Shown piece after piece: positions 55,475-64,000 of a stretch of DNA of 64,000 nucleotides. Position numbers and translations under genes: made by a program. Numbering within the stretch: position 1 is the stretch's first letter; each line of letters starts with the position of its first letter. The stretch covers positions 1,771,500 through 1,835,499 of the forward strand of contig NZ_LMEE01000001.1 in NCBI RefSeq assembly GCF_001425305.1. The letters run 5' to 3'. This stretch comes from Phenylobacterium sp. Root1290. GTDB lineage: Bacteria > Pseudomonadota > Alphaproteobacteria > Caulobacterales > Caulobacteraceae. The notes beneath the pieces are model-generated. The model saw nothing but the letters and a program-made list of their open reading frames with translations. It had not been told where the DNA came from and ran no database searches.

Positions 55475-55995
55475 TTGAAACCGAACGCCTCATCCTGCGC
55501 CGCTGGCGCGACAGCGACCGGCCGGCCTTCGCCGCCATCTGCGCCGATCCAGAGGTCATGCAGTGGCTGGGCGGCGTGCTCACCCGCGAGCAAGCCGACG
55601 AACGCATCGACCGGGTGGAGGCGACTTTCGAGCGGGTTGGCTTTGGCCGCTTCCTGATCGAGCGGAAGTCCGACGCGACGTTCCTGGGCTGGTGCGGCGT
55701 GATGCCCTGCCATGAGAGCGTCACGCCCATCGCCGGCCAGCCGGAGATGGGCTGGCGGCTGATCCGCGCCGCCTGGGGCGAGGGCTTCGCCACCGAGGCC
55801 GCGCGTGCGGCCCTAGACGACGCCTTCCAGCGGCTCAGCATGTCCGAGGTGCTCGCCTATACCGGCCCCGCCAACCTGCGCTCTCAGGCCGTCATGAAGC
55901 GGCTGGGCATGACGCGCGAGCCGCAGCGCGACTTCGAGCACCCGAACATCACCGAGGGCGACCGCCGCTCGGTGGTCTACGTCGCCTATCCCTAG
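55471..55995 (+). CDS. RimJ/RimL-type GNAT acetyltransferase (copy 2)
   Basis: 174 residues. A close paralogue of copy 1: TERLILRRWRDSDRPAFAAI, AAWGEGFATEAARAAL and PANLRSQAVMKRLGM. The ATG overlaps the previous stop, so the two are translationally coupled. The tandem pair is likely an ancestral duplication that then diverged. The stop overlaps the convergent phosphatase gene by 4 bases. Confidence 0.86.
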   Translation: MIETERLILRRWRDSDRPAFAAICADPEVMQWLGGVLTREQADERIDRVEATFERVGFGRFLIERKSDATFLGWCGVMPCHESVTPIAGQPEMGWRLIRAAWGEGFATEAARAALDDAFQRLSMSEVLAYTGPANLRSQAVMKRLGMTREPQRDFEHPNITEGDRRSVVYVAYP

Positions 55996-56789
55996 GCGGC
56001 GCAGCCGCTCGGCGCGGCCTTGGCGCGGGCGATCTCAGTGCGCGCCTTCTTCATGTCGGCCTGGAACTGCGGATCGCCGTGCAGCCGCGCGACCATGGCG
56101 CTGGCCAATGTCCGTCCGGCCTCGATGTCGCTGGCGTAGTGCACGCCGCAGATGATCCGGCTCTCGCCGATCTGCTTGCCGACCGCCAGCATGTCGTCGG
56201 CCTTCGCAGGGGCCAATTCGGCCAGGATCAGCGCCCAGGCCCAGCCGGTCATCGAGTGACCCGAGGGATAGGACGCGTTGGTCTTCATCCAGTCCTCGCG
56301 CGGGAGGCAGATCGGCTTGTCGTCGCCGATCATCGGGCGCGGGCGGTTGTAGTGGTCCTTGGCCGGCTTGCCGACCGTGCGCACGTCCAGCTCGACCCGG
56401 TGCATGATCTTCAGGGCCGTGGGCGTCTGCTTCTCGTCGATCGCGACGCCCAGCTTGCAGGCGTACTGCTTCAGCGCTCCGCCGCCCCACAGGTCGTTCT
56501 CGACCACGGCTTGCTTCCAGCGCGGCGATCCGGCCAGGGCGCGGGTTTCTTCGTAGCGGGCGCGGTCGGCCTGGCCGGTCAGGCTGCCGGGCGTCGGCGG
56601 CGGGCCGAGCAGGGCTGCGCCGTCCAGGTCGCCATGGGCGAGATAGCCGGTCAGGTCGGTGGGGAGCGGGTTGAGCGGCGCGGCCAGGCTTTCATCGACG
56701 GGCGGCGCATCGGGGGCGGAGGTGGCGGCGCAGGCGGCGAGGCCTGCGGCCATCACCGCGCCGGCGACAATACTGAAGCTACGGATCAT
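55992..56789 (-). CDS. Class A acid phosphatase (PAP2 family), exported
   Basis: 265 residues with a signal and a lipobox-like LAACA (Cys20). The three PAP2 motifs match exactly: KX6RP at K144-R151-P152, PSGH at 175-178, and SRX5HX3D at S210-R211-H217-D221. Nonspecific acid phosphatases of the PhoN type hydrolyse phosphomonoesters in the periplasm. The region before them (ARYEETRALAGSPRWKQAVVEND) is typical of class A enzymes. Confidence 0.92.
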   Translation of the reverse strand: MIRSFSIVAGAVMAAGLAACAATSAPDAPPVDESLAAPLNPLPTDLTGYLAHGDLDGAALLGPPPTPGSLTGQADRARYEETRALAGSPRWKQAVVENDLWGGGALKQYACKLGVAIDEKQTPTALKIMHRVELDVRTVGKPAKDHYNRPRPMIGDDKPICLPREDWMKTNASYPSGHSMTGWAWALILAELAPAKADDMLAVGKQIGESRIICGVHYASDIEAGRTLASAMVARLHGDPQFQADMKKARTEIARAKAAPSGCAA

Positions 56790-56801
56790 GGAGCCTCTCT
56801 A

Positions 56802-56830
56802 GAACGGCTCCCAAGCCTTGGGAACCGTTC
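56802..56830. other. Hairpin between MaoC-type and phosphatase genes
   Basis: GAACGG...CCGTTC arms with an inner TCCCAAG/CTTGGGA, one mismatch. It lies 15 bases after the MaoC gene stop (minus strand) with no T run, so it may weakly terminate or separate the two genes. Confidence 0.45.
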
Positions 56831-56844
56831 CGGAGGCGGGCTAA

Positions 56845-57723
56845 CTACCGCAGGACGGTCAGGCCGTTCTTGATGACCGTGGCGTTGCGAGCCTTCACGC
56901 GGGCTTCGAACGAGATGTTCTTGCCGTCTTTCCACAGGTCGACGGTGATGGTGTCGCCTGGGAACACCGGGGCCGAGAAGCGGGCCTGGTGCGAGTAGAT
57001 CTGGTCCGGATCGAAGTCGGTGATCGCTTGCAGCACTGCGCGGCAGGTGATGCCGTAGGTGCACAGGCCGTGCAGGATCGGCCGATCGAAGCCGGCGCGC
57101 TTGGCGATGTCCGGATCGGAGTGCAGCGGGTTGCGGTCGCCGTTCAGCCGATAGAGCAGCGCCTGGTCTTCGCGGGTCTCGAAGTCGACCGACAGGTCCG
57201 GGGCGCGGGTCGGGACCACGTGCGGCTCGGGAGCGCCGTCCGACGGGCCGCCGAAGCCGCCGTCGCCACGGGCGAAGGTGGAGCCGGTCAGGGTGGCGAC
57301 CTTTTCGCCCTTATCATCGGTCCAGATGGTCTCATTGATGATGACCGCGCCCTTGCCCTCGCCCTTGTCGAAGGCGCCGGCCGTGCGGCTCTGAGCGGTG
57401 TAGGTGCCGCCGGCGGTGAGCGGCTTGTGCAGTTCGACCTTCTGCTCGCCGTGCACGACCATCAGGAAGTTGATCTGGCTCTGGCGATGGTCGGCCGGCA
57501 TTTCCGGGGCCGGGCCGGTCGCCTTGGCGCCCGCGGCCAGAACGGTCGCGGCGGTCGGGATGACCTTGAGATTCTTTTCGTAGACGAAGGCCAGCTCCGT
57601 CTCGTTCATGGGATCGCGGCCCATGCCCACGCCCAGGGCGTAGAGCATCACGTCCTTGTCCCCGTAGGTGAAAGTACGGGCGGGGGTCTTCTGGTTCAGA
57701 ATGTCGGGATAAAAGATCGGCAA
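56845..57723 (-). CDS. MaoC-type (R)-enoyl-CoA hydratase 2
   Basis: 292 residues from a TTG start with a strong GGAGGATA site. A double hot-dog protein; the C-terminal half carries the hydratase-2 motif (about residues 190-225) YRLNGDRNPLHSDP then GFDRPILHGLCTYG, including catalytic Asp and His. The N-terminal hot-dog (FVYEKNLKVIPTAATVLA) binds the acyl chain. It hydrates trans-2-enoyl-CoA to the (R)-3-hydroxy form, for degradation of branched, sterol-like or other acyl-CoAs or for PHA supply. Confidence 0.92.
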   Translation of the reverse strand: MPIFYPDILNQKTPARTFTYGDKDVMLYALGVGMGRDPMNETELAFVYEKNLKVIPTAATVLAAGAKATGPAPEMPADHRQSQINFLMVVHGEQKVELHKPLTAGGTYTAQSRTAGAFDKGEGKGAVIINETIWTDDKGEKVATLTGSTFARGDGGFGGPSDGAPEPHVVPTRAPDLSVDFETREDQALLYRLNGDRNPLHSDPDIAKRAGFDRPILHGLCTYGITCRAVLQAITDFDPDQIYSHQARFSAPVFPGDTITVDLWKDGKNISFEARVKARNATVIKNGLTVLR

Positions 57724-57936
57724 AATATATCCTCCGGTATGTGGCCTTGGCGGCCTTCTCGAATGAGGCGAATTGAAGCGGTTCGCTCCCGCGGAGGCAA
57801 GCGGGCTGCGTGCAGGTTTGCGGGCGCCAGTACGATCGGGTAGAAGCGCGGACTTCGCCCGAGACGGCGCGCCGAACCAAAAGAACCGCCCGCTCGCGCT
57901 ACCCTATCAATCGCCCAGGATCATCGAAGGTATTTC

Positions 57937-58740
57937 ATGGCGACCGAAACCCCGACCGGCATGGGTCAGATCACTGGCAACGTGCTTTTCTATTCGAAGC
58001 CGGAGCCGCTCTCCATCGACCTGCATAGCGGCCTGGGCGTGAAGAGCCTGCCGGGCCCGTTCACGTTCGCCAAGCAAGGCCACGCAGTTCCGCTGACGGT
58101 CACCGAGTTCGGCGTCTCGTCGCTGTGCGGCCCGATCATCTTTGTCGGCGACGACAAGATCCCGCTCGCCGTGATGGGTCTGAACCTCGGCGAGAACATG
58201 TTCCTGCAGGAGAACGGCCTGTTCGAGCCGGGCGTCTACGTCCCGGCCTACATCCGCCGCTATCCGTTCGTCTTCGCGACCGACAACAACGCCGGCCAGA
58301 TGGTGCTCTGCATCGACCGCGTCGCCGAGTTCATCGTCGACAAGTCCGAAGCCGACATGCTGTTCTTCGACGCGGACGGCAAGCCGACCGAGTACACCCA
58401 GAACTGCATCAACTTCTGCAACGACTACGAGATGGAGCGTCAGCGCACGCAGAGCTTCGTGGAGCTGCTGAAGGGCCTCGACCTGTTCGAGACCAAGAAG
58501 GCCGTCTTCACCCCGACCAATCCCGATGGCAGCGCCGGCCCGCAGCAGACGATCGCCGAGTACTTCGGCGTCTCGGAAGAGAAGCTGAACGCCCTGCCGC
58601 AGGACAAGTATCTCGAGCTGCGCGACAACGGCGCCCTGGCTCAGATCTACGCCCACCTGGTCTCGCTGGCCGGCTGGGATCGCCTGATCGCGCTGGCCAT
58701 GGCCCGCTCGCCGCAGGTTCCCGCGGCCGCCAACGCTTAA
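57937..58740 (+). CDS. SapC-family protein
   Basis: 267 residues, ATG with AAGGT upstream. SapC pattern (first seen beside the Campylobacter S-layer genes): HAVPLTVTEFGVSSLCGPII, VGDDKIPLAVMGLNLGENMF, PAYIRRYPFVFATDNN, and a C-terminal LVSLAGWDRLIALAMAR. It is soluble without signal. The function is not established; S-layer related roles are a family name, not proof. A terminator follows. Confidence 0.87.
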   Translation: MATETPTGMGQITGNVLFYSKPEPLSIDLHSGLGVKSLPGPFTFAKQGHAVPLTVTEFGVSSLCGPIIFVGDDKIPLAVMGLNLGENMFLQENGLFEPGVYVPAYIRRYPFVFATDNNAGQMVLCIDRVAEFIVDKSEADMLFFDADGKPTEYTQNCINFCNDYEMERQRTQSFVELLKGLDLFETKKAVFTPTNPDGSAGPQQTIAEYFGVSEEKLNALPQDKYLELRDNGALAQIYAHLVSLAGWDRLIALAMARSPQVPAAANA

Positions 58741-58762
58741 GGCGCGGCGGATAGGACTTCGG

Positions 58763-58790
58763 AACGGCGGGCCTCACGGCCCGCCGTTTT
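58763..58790 (+). terminator. Intrinsic terminator after the SapC gene
   Basis: AACGGCGGGCC (58763-58773) and GGCCCGCCGTT (58778-58788) form a perfect 11-bp stem with loop TCAC and a following TT, then CGTTT. Confidence 0.85.
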
Positions 58791-58799
58791 CGTTTGGGC

Positions 58800-59192
58800 C
58801 TAGCGGGCGAAGACGCTGCGGGTCAGGCAGGAGAAGACCAGCCGTCCGGCCTCGTCCAGCAGGTCGTGCTGGGCGATGATGATGCCCTTGCCGTCGCCGA
58901 CCGGATCCTTGCCCATCACCGTCATCCGTCCACGCAGCACTTCGCCCGCGGGCGGATTGCGCGCCCAGCGCAGGGCGTCGACGCCCAGGCGCTTGGTCTG
59001 CGGCCACTCCATCGCCGAGGCGGCGTCCAGCCGGCACCACAGCGCATAGACCATGGCGTCCGGCGCGCCGCGCTCCAGCGGCCAACCCGGCGCGAAGGCG
59101 GCGATGAAGGCTTCGAGCGCGGCAGGCTCCACCGGGATATCTCCCAGCGAAACCACCTGACCCATTTCGATGTCATCGAACGACGCGGGCAC
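58800..59192 (-). CDS. MaoC-like hot-dog protein lacking clear catalytic residues
   Basis: 130 residues from a GTG at 59190-59192, chosen because GGGAG lies 8 bases upstream. A hot-dog dehydratase-like pattern FDDIEMGQVVSLGDIPVEPA, RLGVDALRWARNPPAGEVLRG and the C-terminal strand DEAGRLVFSCLTRSVFAR. The usual MaoC Asp-His pair (DxNPxH) is not seen, so it may be inactive, regulatory or bind an acyl chain. Convergent with SapC; an unlinked paralogue of the larger MaoC gene nearby is possible. Confidence 0.68.
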   Translation of the reverse strand: MPASFDDIEMGQVVSLGDIPVEPAALEAFIAAFAPGWPLERGAPDAMVYALWCRLDAASAMEWPQTKRLGVDALRWARNPPAGEVLRGRMTVMGKDPVGDGKGIIIAQHDLLDEAGRLVFSCLTRSVFAR

Positions 59193-59296
59193 GGTACGCA
59201 CTCCCAATTCCGGAAAACCGCTGATTCGCCGATCATCGCGCCTGACGATGACAAGTCGAGCTTTTGTGAGCGCCGCGCTCAGCCTATGAGGCGTTG

Positions 59297-59587
59297 ATGT
59301 CGAACGGGTGGCTGATCGGGGTGATGATCGAACTGGCGGGGGAGCCTGCGCCCGTGCGCCACTTCTTCGCGGTGGCTCATGAGGACCGCAACAAGGCCGA
59401 GTGGACCGCCATCGACCGCGCCATGCTGATCGGCGGTGTCGCGGTCAGCCCGGTCAAGGGTCTGGAGCCGGTTCACGTCATCGGCCCGCTGGCGCCGCGC
59501 ACCGTCAAATCGCTGGCGCTCAAGCCCGGCGAGGTCCGCCCCCTGGGCTGGAAATGGCCGCGCCGCTGGTTGGCGCTGGCCGAATAG
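59297..59587 (+). CDS. Hypothetical protein, 96 residues
   Basis: A 96-residue soluble protein from the ATG at 59297, with GAGG upstream. It contains RHFFAVAHEDRNKAEWTAID and a Trp-rich C-terminus (GWKWPRRWLAL). I do not recognise a family. Coding is likely from composition and position, 80 bases before the ScsB-like gene. Confidence 0.6.
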   Translation: MSNGWLIGVMIELAGEPAPVRHFFAVAHEDRNKAEWTAIDRAMLIGGVAVSPVKGLEPVHVIGPLAPRTVKSLALKPGEVRPLGWKWPRRWLALAE

Positions 59588-59666
59588 GCCGGTCGCGACG
59601 TCAGCGTCGCTTTGCGCCGGCGCGTCGGCGGGCCATATAGCGGACGTACCTGATCGGGATGACCGG

Positions 59667-61799
59667 ATGACGCGCCTCTTTGCGAAGCTCCTGGCGGCTT
59701 TCACCCTTGTCTGGGCGCTGCCTGCGGCGGCCCAGCCCGTGGACACCGGCCACCTGGTCGCCGAGCTCGTCGCCCGCGACCAGTCGATTGCGCCGGGAGC
59801 GACGACCTACGTCGCTCTGCGTCAGAAGATCGATAAGGGCTGGCACACCTACTGGCGCAATTCCGGCGACAGCGGCGAGGCGACCCGGATCGCCTGGACC
59901 CTGCCCGCCGGCTGGACCGCCGGCGATATTGTCTGGCCCGCGCCCAAGCGCCAGCCGACCGGCCCGCTGATGAACTACGGCTACCAGGACGAGGTCCTGC
60001 TGCCGGTTCCGATCACCGCGCCCGCCAGCGCCAAGCCGGGCGAGACGGTCACCCTCAAGGCCCAGGCCACGTTCTTGGTCTGCGAAGAAATCTGTGTCCC
60101 TGAGGACGCCGAACTCACCCTGAGCCTGCCGGTTCGCGAGGGCCTGGCCGAGCCGAACCCGCAGTGGAGCGGTCCGATCGCCAAGACCCTGGCCGCCGCG
60201 CCGGCCCCCGCCGGGCTGTCGGGCGCGTTCGCCAAGCAGGGGGAGGTGCTGGCCCTGGCCGTCACTGGCGAAGCGCTGAAGGGCGCCGACCTGGCCGACA
60301 CCTACTTCTTCCCCTTCGACTCGACCGTCATCGACCACGCCAAGCCGCAGGCGATCGAGCGCGGCCCCGATGGCCTGACCCTGGCGCTGACGCCGGGCTA
60401 CGCCTTCCAGCAGCCGCAGGCGCCCAAGACTCTATCCGGGGTGCTGAGCGTGGGCGACAAGTCCTACGAGATCTCCGCCGCCGAAGGCGCGCTCCCGGCC
60501 GGCGCTGCGGGCCTTGGCCCCCCGGCCAGGACGGGCGGCGCCGCGGGCGGCTCGCTCGGCCTGCCTCTGGCGGCGGCCTTCGCCTTCCTGGGCGGCTTGA
60601 TCCTGAACCTGATGCCCTGCGTCTTCCCGATCCTGGCGATGAAGGCCGCCTCTCTGGCCGGCCACGCGCATGAGCGCCGTGCTGCGCAAGGGCAGGGGCT
60701 GGCCTTCCTGGTCGGGGTGCTGGCCACCTTCCTGGCGCTTGCCCTCGCCCTGATCGCCGTGCGTGCGGGCGGCGCGGCGGTCGGCTGGGGCTTCCAGCTG
60801 CAGTCGCCGCCGGTGGTGGCGGGGTTGGCCCTGCTGATGCTGGCCGTGGCCCTCAACCTGTCGGGCGTGTTCGAGGTCGGTTCCTCGCTCCAGGGCGTCG
60901 GCACGGGCCTGGCCGGCAAGCGCGGCCTGGCGGGCGCCTTCTTCACGGGCGCTCTGGCGGTGGTCGTCGCCGCGCCCTGCACCGCGCCGTTCATGGCGCC
61001 CGCCCTTGGCTGGGCGCTGACCCAGAGCGCGCCGGCCGCCCTCACCGTATTCCTGGCGCTGGGGCTCGGCTTCGCCGCGCCGTTCGCCCTGGCCGCCTTC
61101 ATCCCGGGCCTGCTCTCGCGCCTGCCCAAGCCCGGTCCTTGGATGGACGGCTTCAAGAAGCTGCTGGCCTTCCCGATGTATGGCGCGGCCGCCTGGCTGG
61201 TCTGGGTGCTGACCCTGCAGGCCGGCGACACCGCGCTGGCGCGGATCCTCATGGCGGCGATCATCCTGGCTCTGGGCGCCTGGCTGTTGGGCGTCGCCCA
61301 GCGCCGCCATGCGGGCGGCGCCTCGATGCTGGCTTCAGCCGGCGTCGGCGCAGCGCTGACCCTGGCCGCGGCGCTCGCCGCCATCTGGCCGAACTATGCC
61401 GAGCCCGGCGCGGCGGTCGCCTCATCCGGAGGCGGCGGCAAGGCGGACGTCCCGTACGAAGCCTACTCGCCCGAGAAGCTCGCCGCCGCCCAGGCGGCCG
61501 GCAAGCCGGTGTTCGTGAACTTCACCGCCGCCTGGTGCGTGACATGCCAGGTGAATGAGCGCGTCGCCCTGACCAGCCAGGCCGTCGCCGACGCGTTCCA
61601 ACAGAGCGGCGCGGTCTATCTGAAGGCGGACTGGACGCGAAAAGATGCAGAGATCGAGGCCGAACTCGCCAAACACGGGCGGGCCGGCGTTCCACTCTAC
61701 CTCGTGTATGGCGCGAAGGGCGGCGAGGGCGTTATCCTGCCGCAGATCCTCACCGAAGGCCTCGTCGTCCGGGCTCTCAAGGACGCGCAAGGCCGCTGA
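59667..61799 (+). CDS. ScsB-like thiol:disulfide interchange protein (DsbD family)
   Basis: 710 residues with a signal peptide (ends AAAQP). The N-terminal periplasmic alpha domain has C139 and C143 (VCEEICVPED); the membrane beta domain has about eight helices with the redox Cys in NLMPCVFPIL and VAAPCTAPFM; the C-terminal thioredoxin domain has WCVTC at 623-627. It carries electrons from cytoplasmic thioredoxin to periplasmic partners. The long alpha domain is of the ScsB type seen in Caulobacter. A peroxiredoxin-like protein is encoded 17 bases later and is the likely substrate. Confidence 0.9.
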   Translation: MTRLFAKLLAAFTLVWALPAAAQPVDTGHLVAELVARDQSIAPGATTYVALRQKIDKGWHTYWRNSGDSGEATRIAWTLPAGWTAGDIVWPAPKRQPTGPLMNYGYQDEVLLPVPITAPASAKPGETVTLKAQATFLVCEEICVPEDAELTLSLPVREGLAEPNPQWSGPIAKTLAAAPAPAGLSGAFAKQGEVLALAVTGEALKGADLADTYFFPFDSTVIDHAKPQAIERGPDGLTLALTPGYAFQQPQAPKTLSGVLSVGDKSYEISAAEGALPAGAAGLGPPARTGGAAGGSLGLPLAAAFAFLGGLILNLMPCVFPILAMKAASLAGHAHERRAAQGQGLAFLVGVLATFLALALALIAVRAGGAAVGWGFQLQSPPVVAGLALLMLAVALNLSGVFEVGSSLQGVGTGLAGKRGLAGAFFTGALAVVVAAPCTAPFMAPALGWALTQSAPAALTVFLALGLGFAAPFALAAFIPGLLSRLPKPGPWMDGFKKLLAFPMYGAAAWLVWVLTLQAGDTALARILMAAIILALGAWLLGVAQRRHAGGASMLASAGVGAALTLAAALAAIWPNYAEPGAAVASSGGGGKADVPYEAYSPEKLAAAQAAGKPVFVNFTAAWCVTCQVNERVALTSQAVADAFQQSGAVYLKADWTRKDAEIEAELAKHGRAGVPLYLVYGAKGGEGVILPQILTEGLVVRALKDAQGR

Positions 61800-61816
61800 C
61801 CCCCAAGGAGGCGCCC

Positions 61817-62425
<609 letters not shown>

Positions 62426-62435
62426 CGACACCGCG

Positions 62436-62570
62436 TGTCATCCCGGTTTGCGAAGCAAGACCGGGACCTATGAACACCTGATGGTCCGATGTCGTATCGG
62501 GCCTTGCCTCATACGGCAGACGCCGCGCGAATGGGTCCCGGACAAGCGCTGCGCGCTTTCCGGGATGACA
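62436..62570. repeat. Intergenic palindromic repeat element
   Basis: TGTCATCCCGG (62436-62446) and CCGGGATGACA (62560-62570) are perfect terminal inverted arms around about 113 bases, with inner CCGGGACC and GGTCCCGG arms. Elements with TGTCATCCCGG...CCGGGATGACA ends are common between genes in alphaproteobacteria. No gene inside. It may also help end the ScsB operon transcript. Confidence 0.75.
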
Positions 62571-62584
62571 ACCTTTGCGGAGAC

Positions 62585-63022
62585 CTAGACCGGCGCTTGC
62601 GGCGGTGCGGTGATCACCTCGACGTTGTCGTTGAGTAGGTAGCCCAGATCCGCGATCGCCGTGTCCCGCTCCTTGCCGGCCTTGGCGTCCTCGAGCGCCT
62701 TCAGCTTCAGCGGCAGGTCTTCGGAAATGCCGCGCAGGATGCACTTCAGGTCGCCGTCGAGGTTGCGCTCCGCCAGGCTCCGGTGGGCTTGCATGTCGAG
62801 CTCGGCCAGCTCGCCGATCCGCGTCCTGAACGCCGCGCTGATCGGAGCGTCGGCGCCCTTGAAGGCCTCGACCTCGGCCTTCAACGCGCTGGCGCGCCGC
62901 ACGATGTCGGCGAACAGCGGCTCCGTCGCGATCACCGGCGGCGGGGCGGCGGCGGCTCCTGCGCCGGCCGGCGCTGCGGCGAGCCAGAGAGCCGAGAGCA
63001 TGGCGGCGGCGCTGCAGGACAT
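62585..63022 (-). CDS. Exported protein of unknown function, 145 residues
   Basis: 145 residues from the ATG at 63020-63022, with AGGAAGG upstream. A signal peptide ends near AGAAAA. The mature part is helical (ADIVRRASALKAEVEAFKGA, FRTRIGELAELDMQAHRSLA) with one Cys (LKCILRGISEDLPLKLKALE). I do not recognise a family. Single gene, divergent from pgi. Confidence 0.72.
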   Translation of the reverse strand: MSCSAAAMLSALWLAAAPAGAGAAAAPPPVIATEPLFADIVRRASALKAEVEAFKGADAPISAAFRTRIGELAELDMQAHRSLAERNLDGDLKCILRGISEDLPLKLKALEDAKAGKERDTAIADLGYLLNDNVEVITAPPQAPV

Positions 63023-63120
63023 GAGCGGGGACCTTCCTCGAATCGCCCAAGACACGCCGGGCGCCTTTTGCTAACGGCGATACGGTAAACGCCCCGCTAC
63101 CGCCTTCAGAAGGGTTTCGC

Positions 63121-64000
63121 ATGACTGACCTCGCCGCCGCCTGGACCAAGCTCGAAGCCGCCGCCCAGGACGCCCGCGAGCGTCGCATCGCCGACTTGTT
63201 CAAATCGGAGTCGGACCGCCTGGAGCGCCTGAGCGTTGAGGCGCCTGAGCTGCTGCTCGACCTCTCCAAGCAGCCCTGGTCGCTGGCCGAGTTCGAGACC
63301 GCCCTGGACCTGGTGCGCGCCGGCGGGGTTGAAGCGGCCCGCGAGCGCCAGTTCGCCGGCGAGGCGGTCAATCCCTCCGAGGATCGCGCCGCCCTGCACA
63401 TGGCCCTGCGCGCGCCGCAGGGCGCCGACTTCAGGGCCAAGGGCGAGCCGGTCTCCGCCGAGATCGACGCCACGCGCGCCGCCATCGCCGCCATCGCCGG
63501 CGCCATCCGTTCCGGCGAGAAGCGTGGCGCGACCGGCGAGGCGTTCAGCGCCATCGTCCACATCGGCATCGGCGGTTCGGACTTCGGGCCGCGCCTGGTC
63601 TGGGAAGCGCTGCGTCCGCTTTCGCCGCAGATCGAGCTGCGTTTCGCCGCCAATGTCGATCCGGCCGACATGGCCCTGGCCCTCGATGGGCTCGATCCGG
63701 CTCGCACCCTGGTGGTCGTGGTTTCCAAGACCTTCACCACTCAGGAGACCATCGCCAATGCTGTCGTCGCCCGCGCATGGCTGCGCGCGGCGCTGGGCCA
63801 GGCGGGCGATGGGCACCTGCTCGCGGTCTCCGCCGCGCCGGCCGTGGCGCAAGCCTTCGGCGTGCCGGCTGACCAGATCTTCGGGTTCCGCGACTGGGTC
63901 GGCGGCCGCTACTCGGTGTGGTCCGCGGTCGGCCTCTCCTGCGTCATCGCGCTCGGGGCGGAAGCATTCGAGGAATTCCTGGCCGGCGCCCGCGCCATGG
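63121..64000 (+). CDS. pgi: Glucose-6-phosphate isomerase, 5' part (cut by window end)
   Basis: The first 293 codons are present; the gene continues past the window. GPI motifs: VHIGIGGSDFGPRLVWEAL (sugar-phosphate loop) and VVVSKTFTTQET, then FRDWVGGRYSVWSAVGLSC, the first Prosite-type GPI signature. It interconverts glucose-6-phosphate and fructose-6-phosphate. The ATG at 63121 is the only sensible start. It is the last gene visible. Confidence 0.95.
   Translation, partial: MTDLAAAWTKLEAAAQDARERRIADLFKSESDRLERLSVEAPELLLDLSKQPWSLAEFETALDLVRAGGVEAARERQFAGEAVNPSEDRAALHMALRAPQGADFRAKGEPVSAEIDATRAAIAAIAGAIRSGEKRGATGEAFSAIVHIGIGGSDFGPRLVWEALRPLSPQIELRFAANVDPADMALALDGLDPARTLVVVVSKTFTTQETIANAVVARAWLRAALGQAGDGHLLAVSAAPAVAQAFGVPADQIFGFRDWVGGRYSVWSAVGLSCVIALGAEAFEEFLAGARAM

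Overview
The window is GC-rich, densely coded chromosomal DNA of an alphaproteobacterium, most likely a member of the Caulobacteraceae (Caulobacter or Phenylobacterium type). This is an inference from gene content: two large TonB-dependent receptors, a SapC-family protein, a ScsB-like thiol-disulfide transporter next to a cell-envelope peroxiredoxin-like protein, a ScfR/RamB-type regulator, agmatine deiminase pathway genes and several small Caulobacterales-type proteins. I see no integrase, transposase, phage gene or CRISPR array, so it reads as core chromosome with moderate accessory content.

Layout. 1-1.3 kb: 3' end of an acyl-CoA ligase, an RraA-like protein, a PaaI-type thioesterase and tRNA-Ser(CGA). 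1.3-5.1 kb: GST, a DUF202 membrane protein with nine tandem heptads, an unlisted 59-residue ORF, a Pth2-type peptidyl-tRNA hydrolase with a small partner, and a NylB-like serine hydrolase. 5.2-11.2 kb: a czcCBA heavy-metal RND efflux operon led by a His/Cys-rich small protein. 11.3-16.5 kb: an M20 amidohydrolase, an EF-hand protein, a two-gene transsulfuration operon (CBS plus cystathionine lyase/synthase) and a YbaK deacylase. 16.6-20 kb: a TetR regulator and a TonB receptor. 20.2-27 kb: an SGNH hydrolase, a putative Fur-controlled DUF2061-dps pair, a GNAT protein, a cytochrome c plus aldonolactone-oxidase pair, a second SGNH esterase and two envelope proteins of unknown role. 27-33 kb: a CorC-type CNNM protein, a fadB/fadA-like beta-oxidation operon and an SDR. 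33-36.7 kb: ydbH-ynbE-ydbL, the intermembrane lipid-transport bridge. 37-45.7 kb: DUF4170, a ScfR-type regulator, a double-TetR protein, a hybrid histidine kinase, an IPNS-like oxygenase, an OmpA lipoprotein and a CPA2 antiporter. 45.8-52.9 kb: a 3-oxoacid CoA-transferase, an exported MsrA, an ArnT-like glycosyltransferase and an Oar-like TonB receptor. 53-59.6 kb: aguA-aguB (agmatine to putrescine), two GNATs, an acid phosphatase, hot-dog proteins and SapC. 59.6-64 kb: ScsB and a peroxiredoxin-like partner, an intergenic palindromic repeat, a small exported protein and the start of pgi, cut by the window edge.

Themes are fatty-acid and CoA-ester metabolism (acyl-CoA ligase, thioesterase, FadBA, SDR, CoA-transferase, MaoC, ScfR), envelope maintenance and redox (YdbH system, ScsB/peroxiredoxin, exported MsrA, cytochrome c/ALO) and metal handling (Czc, Dps, Fur box). 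The most interesting non-coding signals are a perfect 13-bp inverted repeat covering a GNAT start codon, a Fur-like box before DUF2061-dps, a PsrA-like site before fadBA, a shared CGAACG-N-CGTTCG palindrome at two promoters, an orphan terminator at about 2.0 kb and a duplicated thiolase 3' end. No computation was run; all family calls are from reading motifs.
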